Shown: positions 8,501 through 11,229 of the stretch, in pieces
Position numbering within the stretch: the stretch's first letter is position 1
Layout: each line of letters opens with the position of its first letter
Origin: Hyphomicrobiaceae bacterium
Lineage (GTDB): Bacteria > Pseudomonadota > Alphaproteobacteria > Rhizobiales > HXMU1428-3
Direction of reading: 5' to 3'
Assembly (NCBI GenBank): GCA_028285025.1
Contig: JANQQH010000414.1
Coordinates: 1-11,229, forward strand
Length of the DNA stretch: 11,229 nt
Notes under the pieces: generated by a model
The model's database searches: none
Seen by the model: the letters and a program-made list of their open reading frames with translations, nothing else
Told to the model about the DNA's origin: nothing
Translations under genes and position numbers: made by a program

Positions 8501-9110
8501 GAATGCTTTCCAGCTCATCACCCCAAAAGTCCAGCCGCAGTGGTTGTTGATAGCCTGATAAGAACAAATCGATGATGCCACCGCGCACTGCAAACTCGCC
8601 CTTGTCGATCACCATTTCAGAGCGCAAATAGCCCATGGCGGTTAATCGGTTGAGCAAACGTGTTCTGTCAATTCGTTTGCCCGGGCTGAGAATTTTAATA
8701 TGAGAGCGCACAAAGCTTTGCGGTGCAATTTTTTGCACAATGGCGCGCGGTGTTGTTAAAATCAGCCGCGCACCGCGCCGTTTGCCTTTTGCCAGTTGCG
8801 CCAATGTTGCCATGCGCTGGGCGATGATTTCTGGTTTTGGTCCTGCTCTGTCATAAGGCACGCAATCCCAGGCGGGAAAGGGTAGGACTTTCACGTCAGG
8901 AGCAAAAAAAGTGAGCCCTTCTTTTAAAGCATCCAAACGTTGGTCATCTCGGCAAATATGGATGATGTCTAAATTTTTGCCTTCAACCTGGCTCAGGGTT
9001 TTGAGCAATTGAGCCAAAACCAACGATTCTTGCCCCTCTAAAACCCGGCTAAGGCCAATCGTTGGGGACGCAAATGATGCAAAAGCTGAGTGAAGTGGAT
9101 GTGAGGACAT
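5589..9110 (-). CDS. mfd: Transcription-repair coupling factor Mfd
   Basis: A 1173-residue protein, close to the usual length (about 1150). Mfd recognises RNA polymerase stalled at lesions, pushes it off the template by ATP-driven translocation and recruits UvrA. Domains in order: an N-terminal UvrB-homology region (about 1-330, with GEFAVRGGIIDLF), a linker region, a CarD-like RNA polymerase-interaction domain (about 498-575, SIGDFIVHQEHGIGRFEGL), then an SF2 translocase core with Walker A GDVGFGKT (651-658), DEEQHFG (752-758), SATPIPRT, and STTIIESGLDIP followed by QLRGRVGRS. A C-terminal Mfd-specific domain (from about 1010, with SYVNDLQLRLSLYRR) masks the UvrA-binding surface in the resting protein. 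No motif is missing. The ATG at 9108-9110 fits the family N-terminus, but only a T-rich stretch lies upstream and no clear Shine-Dalgarno is seen. sdhE ends 30 bp upstream in the same reading frame, so mfd is probably co-transcribed with it. Confidence 0.98.
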   Translation of the reverse strand: MSSHPLHSAFASFASPTIGLSRVLEGQESLVLAQLLKTLSQVEGKNLDIIHICRDDQRLDALKEGLTFFAPDVKVLPFPAWDCVPYDRAGPKPEIIAQRMATLAQLAKGKRRGARLILTTPRAIVQKIAPQSFVRSHIKILSPGKRIDRTRLLNRLTAMGYLRSEMVIDKGEFAVRGGIIDLFLSGYQQPLRLDFWGDELESIRQFDPASQRTMKKLNRVTLLPVSEVDFSDEARARFRKSYLEHFGAPQGHDALYEAVSEGTSFQGMEHWLSFFHQGLETLFDYVPEPVISRELEIDQAIEAQFEQIDEHFEARVQALEQAHFGAPPYHPVPKSDLFFNKDQWLDLLAGRPSLIMSAADLDEGGAYDHVLSFNGKAGLQFIVERRDDRENLFHAVVKKIKTAQSKGKQVVVAAWSNGSRERLMNLLKEAGLETFQACDQWQDVLSLNASVVAFVVLGLEQGFEADDYLIIGEQDILGDRLIRRKKARKSDAQVLKEASSLSIGDFIVHQEHGIGRFEGLKTMTAAGAPHDCLELHYHKGDKLFLPVENIELLSRYGSQDSHTELDRLGGTSWQNRKAKIKKKLLDIAEKLIEIAAKRALRTAPSLEVTSEQWDEFAASFPFEETEDQLTTIDAVRDDLGAGKPMDRLVCGDVGFGKTEVALRAGFVAAMNGVQVAVVAPTTLLARQHYQGFKDRFEGLPVRIGHASRLVAPKDIATLKEGLANGTVDIVIGTHALLGKSIQFADLGLLIIDEEQHFGVQHKERLKELKDSVHVLTLSATPIPRTLQMSLTGVRDLSLITTPPVDRLAVRSYVSPFDPVVIRNALLRERFRGGQSFFVCPRVRDLDEAEALLKEHVPELKVVRAHGQMPTSQLEDVMNAFYDRQYDCLLSTTIIESGLDIPTANTMVIYRADKFGLAQLYQLRGRVGRSKTRAYAYFTTPVNKKLTPAAQKRLKVLASLDSLGAGFTLAAHDLDLRGAGNLVGQEQSGHIREIGYELYQSMLEDAIAELKESGSAVEAEWTPNIQLGTSVLIPESYVNDLQLRLSLYRRASGLETRAEIDEFSAELHDRFGALPEEVRHLLEIMHIKGLCRQASVASIEAGPKGAQIGFYQDKFANLEGLIEFVGVHGNQVKLQANHKLVYKAKWQDSKERLEGVTQLITQLKKIAEQQPVSP

Positions 9111-9140
9111 AAAAAAATAAAGTCTATTAAAAATGGCAGT

Positions 9141-9410
9141 TTAAGATAAATCATGAAAGGCGCGAATTTGGCCTACCAAGGATTGATACTGGGTCTCAAT
9201 TTCAAAGTCACGGCCCATAATCCAATTTTCTAACATCGGGTCTGGCAATTGTAAAAATGCATCTAACAGGTCAAGGTTGGTTTCATCCCAAGTTTCAATA
9301 TGGGCTTCAACATATTTTCCCAGCAACCAATCCATTTCCTTTGTGCCGCGGTGAAGGGCTCGGTAGATTGTGCGTTTTTGGCGATCCGTTAATTGTTCAA
9401 GGTTTCTCAT
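9141..9410 (-). CDS. sdhE: Succinate dehydrogenase flavinylation/assembly factor SdhE
   Basis: An 89-residue protein of the SdhE/Sdh5 (DUF339, YgfY/CptB) family, of typical length. SdhE binds the flavoprotein subunit SdhA and promotes covalent attachment of FAD, needed for complex II and often fumarate reductase. The hallmark RGxxE motif is present as RGTKE (21-25), followed by MDWLLGKY and, near the C-terminus of the helical bundle, LPDPMLENWIMGR, the counterpart of the conserved D-P-x-L-x-x-W-x-M/I segment. The ATG at 9408-9410 is supported by AAGG (complement of 9416-9419) with 5 nt spacing. It leads a probable sdhE-mfd unit. The pairing of this small gene with mfd and a divergent recG is, from memory, a recurrent arrangement in Alphaproteobacteria. 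No succinate dehydrogenase genes are nearby. Confidence 0.95.
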   Translation of the reverse strand: MRNLEQLTDRQKRTIYRALHRGTKEMDWLLGKYVEAHIETWDETNLDLLDAFLQLPDPMLENWIMGRDFEIETQYQSLVGQIRAFHDLS

Positions 9411-9415
9411 AATCG

Positions 9416-9419
9416 CCTT
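9416..9419 (-). promoter_or_regulatory. Shine-Dalgarno site of sdhE
   Basis: On the minus strand AAGG, within AAAAGGCG, lies 5 nt before the sdhE ATG. It supports the chosen start. Confidence 0.65.
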
Positions 9420-9443
9420 TTGCCCATTTTTGACAGGTATTTG

Positions 9444-9457
9444 CCACGTGCATGTGG
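9444..9457. promoter_or_regulatory. 14-bp near-perfect palindrome in the sdhE/recG divergent spacer
   Basis: CCACGTGCATGTGG is symmetric except for one position pair (5 and 10, a G-T combination). A TTGACA hexamer (9430-9435) lies 8 bp to its left on the + strand; the spot 17 bp further (TGTGGA) is a poor -10 and overlaps the palindrome. On the minus strand the palindrome falls downstream of the predicted sdhE promoter, in the leader of that transcript. It could be an operator for a dimeric regulator or a small hairpin in the sdhE leader. No regulator family can be named from the sequence. Confidence 0.35.
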
Positions 9458-9504
9458 AAAGTGCTGACCCTAATCATTGCAGTTATTGGAAAAATTGTTC
9501 TCTC

Positions 9505-9533
9505 CATATAGCCTTATGAGAAGTTAAACTCAA
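9505..9533 (-). promoter_or_regulatory. Probable sigma70-type promoter for sdhE-mfd
   Basis: On the minus strand TTGAGT (complement of 9528-9533) is followed by exactly 17 bp and then TATATG (complement of 9505-9510). The -35 matches TTGACA at 4 of 6 and the -10 matches TATAAT at 4 of 6. Transcription would begin near 9498 and give a leader of roughly 90 nt before sdhE. The -35 overlaps the recG ribosome-binding site, so the two divergent units share sequence. Confidence 0.4.
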
Positions 9534-9535
9534 GG
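9532..9535 (+). promoter_or_regulatory. Shine-Dalgarno site of recG
   Basis: AAGG, within CAAGGTCC, lies 7 nt before the ATG at 9543 and supports that start. A separate recG promoter was not confidently located in the spacer. Confidence 0.6.
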
Positions 9536-9542
9536 TCCATAA

Positions 9543-11229
9543 ATGCGCCCAACTCGTTTACAACCGTTGTTTTCAGATGCCTCTAGCCTTAAAGGCATTG
9601 GCCCGCGCCTGACCAGCTTGCTCACAAAGTTGTTGGATCGGCCTGGTGAGATTAAAACCCCGCGCAAAATTGATCTTTTATGGCATTTCCCTTCCGGCTT
9701 GGTTGACCGCTCTAATCGGCCTAAAATTAAAGATTTGCGCGCTGGCCAGTTGGCCACCTTTGACGCTGAAGTCATTGCCTTTAAAGGACCAAAACCACAT
9801 GGCAAGCGCCGTTTTTCTAAAGCGCCAACCCGGGTTAAAATGAAAGATTCAACGGGTGAGATTGATCTGGTCTTTTTCCGCTCTGATCCCAAATACCTAC
9901 AACAACAATTACCTGTTGGTGAAATCCGCTATATTGCCGGGCGACCAGAGCTCTATGCCGACCACCTCCAAATTCCTCATCCCGATCACATTTTAACCGA
10001 ACAAGAGTTTAAGGACTTCCCAGTTCTAGAGCCGGTCTATCCTTTAACCCAGGGCCTCACTCTGAAAACCTTACAAAAAGCGCTCTCCCAACTCATCCCA
10101 GCGATACCAAAACTAGAAGAATGGCAAGACCCAGCCTGGCTGTCCAAACAAAACTGGCCCAATTTCCAAACCGCCTTAACCCGCCTGCACAGGCCCGAGA
10201 CGCCAGACGACATTGCTGGTAATTCGGTGATGCGCCAACGCCTGGCCTATGATGAATTGCTTGCCAAGCAATTGTCCCTTGCGCTTGTGCGGCGCCAATT
10301 GCGCAGTAAAAAGGGGCGCTCTATTCAAGGTGATGGCAATATCCGGCAAAAAATCATTGAGGCCCTGCCCTTTGGCCTCACTGGCTCGCAGTCAAACGCG
10401 CTGGAAGAGATTTATCAAGATCTGGAAAGCGATAACCGCATGTTGCGCTTGCTACAAGGTGATGTTGGCTCTGGCAAAACGGTGGTGGCTTTGCTGAGCG
10501 CGGCTGTTGCCATAGAAGCCGGTTTGCAGGTTGCCTTTATGGCACCAACAGAAGTGCTAGCCCGCCAACACATTGAAAGCCTGGAGGAGCTGTGTAGTAA
10601 GGCGGGCATTCGTTTGGGGCTTTTGACGGGGCGTGAAAAAGGAAAGGCGCGCAAACAGCTTTTATTAGCCTTAAAAGAAGGGTTGATTGATTGTTTGGTT
10701 GGCACGCATGCTTTGTTTCAAGCTGATGTGGAGTTTAAAAATTTAGGCTTTGCTATCATTGATGAACAGCACCGTTTTGGTGTAGAGCAACGCCTGGCTT
10801 TGCAAGCCAAGGCCGGCCCGCAGGGGGCTGAATTGTTGGTGATGACGGCCACGCCCATTCCGCGCACTTTATTGATGACCCATTATGGCGATATGGATGT
10901 TTCCAAACTGATCGAAAAACCAGCCGGGCGCAAACCTGTGACTAGCCGCGTGGTGCCGATTAACCGGCTTGAAGAGGTGATTACGGGGCTTAAACGTGCC
11001 ATTCAAGAAGGGGCACAGGCTTATTGGGTTTGCCCTTTGGTGGAATCTTCAGAAAAAGTGGATCTGGCCGCAGCTGAGGAACGCCATGCTCATTTAAAGC
11101 AATTGTTTGGCGATCGTATCGGCCTCATTCACGGACAAATGAAGGGGCCAGAAAAAGACAAAGTGATGGCCCGCTTTGCCTCTGGTGAATTGCCTATTTT
11201 GGTGGCCACCACGGTGATTGAAGTTGGCG
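9543..11229 (+). CDS. recG: ATP-dependent DNA helicase RecG, N-terminal part
   Basis: An open frame of 562 codons that runs off the right edge; full RecG proteins are about 690-700 residues, so roughly 130 are missing. RecG is a double-strand DNA translocase that remodels stalled replication forks and branch-migrates recombination intermediates. The N-terminus carries the wedge region, with helix-hairpin-like SLKGIGPRLTSLLTKLL (14-30) and an OB-type fold around residues 70-150 (VKMKDSTGEIDLVFF) that grips the branch point. The translocase core shows GDVGSGKT (306-313), MAPTEVLARQH, VGTHALFQ, DEQHRFG (407-413), TATPIPRT from about 435, HGQMKGPEKD, and the start of motif V, ATTVIEVG, at the window edge. 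The equivalent of the Mfd TRG motif lies outside the window. It is transcribed divergently from sdhE-mfd across a 132-bp spacer. No frameshift was found. Confidence 0.97.
   Translation, partial: MRPTRLQPLFSDASSLKGIGPRLTSLLTKLLDRPGEIKTPRKIDLLWHFPSGLVDRSNRPKIKDLRAGQLATFDAEVIAFKGPKPHGKRRFSKAPTRVKMKDSTGEIDLVFFRSDPKYLQQQLPVGEIRYIAGRPELYADHLQIPHPDHILTEQEFKDFPVLEPVYPLTQGLTLKTLQKALSQLIPAIPKLEEWQDPAWLSKQNWPNFQTALTRLHRPETPDDIAGNSVMRQRLAYDELLAKQLSLALVRRQLRSKKGRSIQGDGNIRQKIIEALPFGLTGSQSNALEEIYQDLESDNRMLRLLQGDVGSGKTVVALLSAAVAIEAGLQVAFMAPTEVLARQHIESLEELCSKAGIRLGLLTGREKGKARKQLLLALKEGLIDCLVGTHALFQADVEFKNLGFAIIDEQHRFGVEQRLALQAKAGPQGAELLVMTATPIPRTLLMTHYGDMDVSKLIEKPAGRKPVTSRVVPINRLEEVITGLKRAIQEGAQAYWVCPLVESSEKVDLAAAEERHAHLKQLFGDRIGLIHGQMKGPEKDKVMARFASGELPILVATTVIEVG

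Noticed and set aside
9514..9529. CtrA-like box (TTAA-N7-TTAA) on the minus strand in the recG/sdhE spacer
   Set aside because: The second half reads TAAG rather than TTAA, and no full box was found upstream of the PleD-like gene either, so there is no support for CtrA control.
9530..9892. 120-residue open frame on the minus strand opposite the start of recG
   Set aside because: It lies antisense to the clear N-terminal wedge region of RecG, has no recognisable domain and spans the divergent spacer; it is a shadow of the real gene.

Overview
This 11.2 kb window looks like ordinary chromosomal DNA from an alphaproteobacterium. The evidence is a recG / sdhE-mfd divergent cluster of the kind common in that class, a PleD/PopA-type REC-REC-GGDEF protein, and a YejA-like peptide-binding protein. 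Base composition is moderate (GC in the mid-40s percent by eye) and fairly even. No rRNA, tRNA, insertion sequence, integrase, CRISPR array or phage gene was seen. The genus cannot be named from the sequence alone.

Left part (1-4112, + strand): the C-terminal 278 residues of a YejA-like periplasmic solute-binding protein enter from the left edge. After a 114-bp gap comes a two-gene unit of adenylate-forming enzyme relatives separated by 11 bp. The first is a full-length but catalytically degenerate AMP-binding protein, in which every core motif is altered. The second is an apparently intact medium-chain-acyl/benzoate-type acyl-CoA ligase.

Middle (4212-5585, + strand): a 457-residue PleD paralogue with two receiver-like domains that lack phosphoacceptor aspartates, and a GGDEF domain whose active site reads SGRKF. 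Its RxxD inhibitory site is kept at the spacing found in PleD. This is the signature of a c-di-GMP-binding effector rather than a cyclase, as known for Caulobacter PopA.

Right part: mfd (transcription-repair coupling factor, - strand) converges on the PleD-like gene with only 3 bp between stop codons. Upstream of mfd, 30 bp away and in the same direction, is sdhE (succinate dehydrogenase flavinylation factor). A 132-bp divergent spacer separates sdhE from recG (+ strand), which runs off the right edge within helicase motif V. The spacer holds a good sigma70-like promoter for sdhE and a 14-bp near-perfect palindrome.

mfd and recG are both DNA-translocating superfamily 2 repair and fork-processing enzymes and share a related translocase core. 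The acyl-CoA ligase pair and the c-di-GMP-type protein have no obvious functional tie to them. The two points most worth following are the conserved adenylate-forming pseudoenzyme next to its intact paralogue, and the I-site-only PleD homologue.
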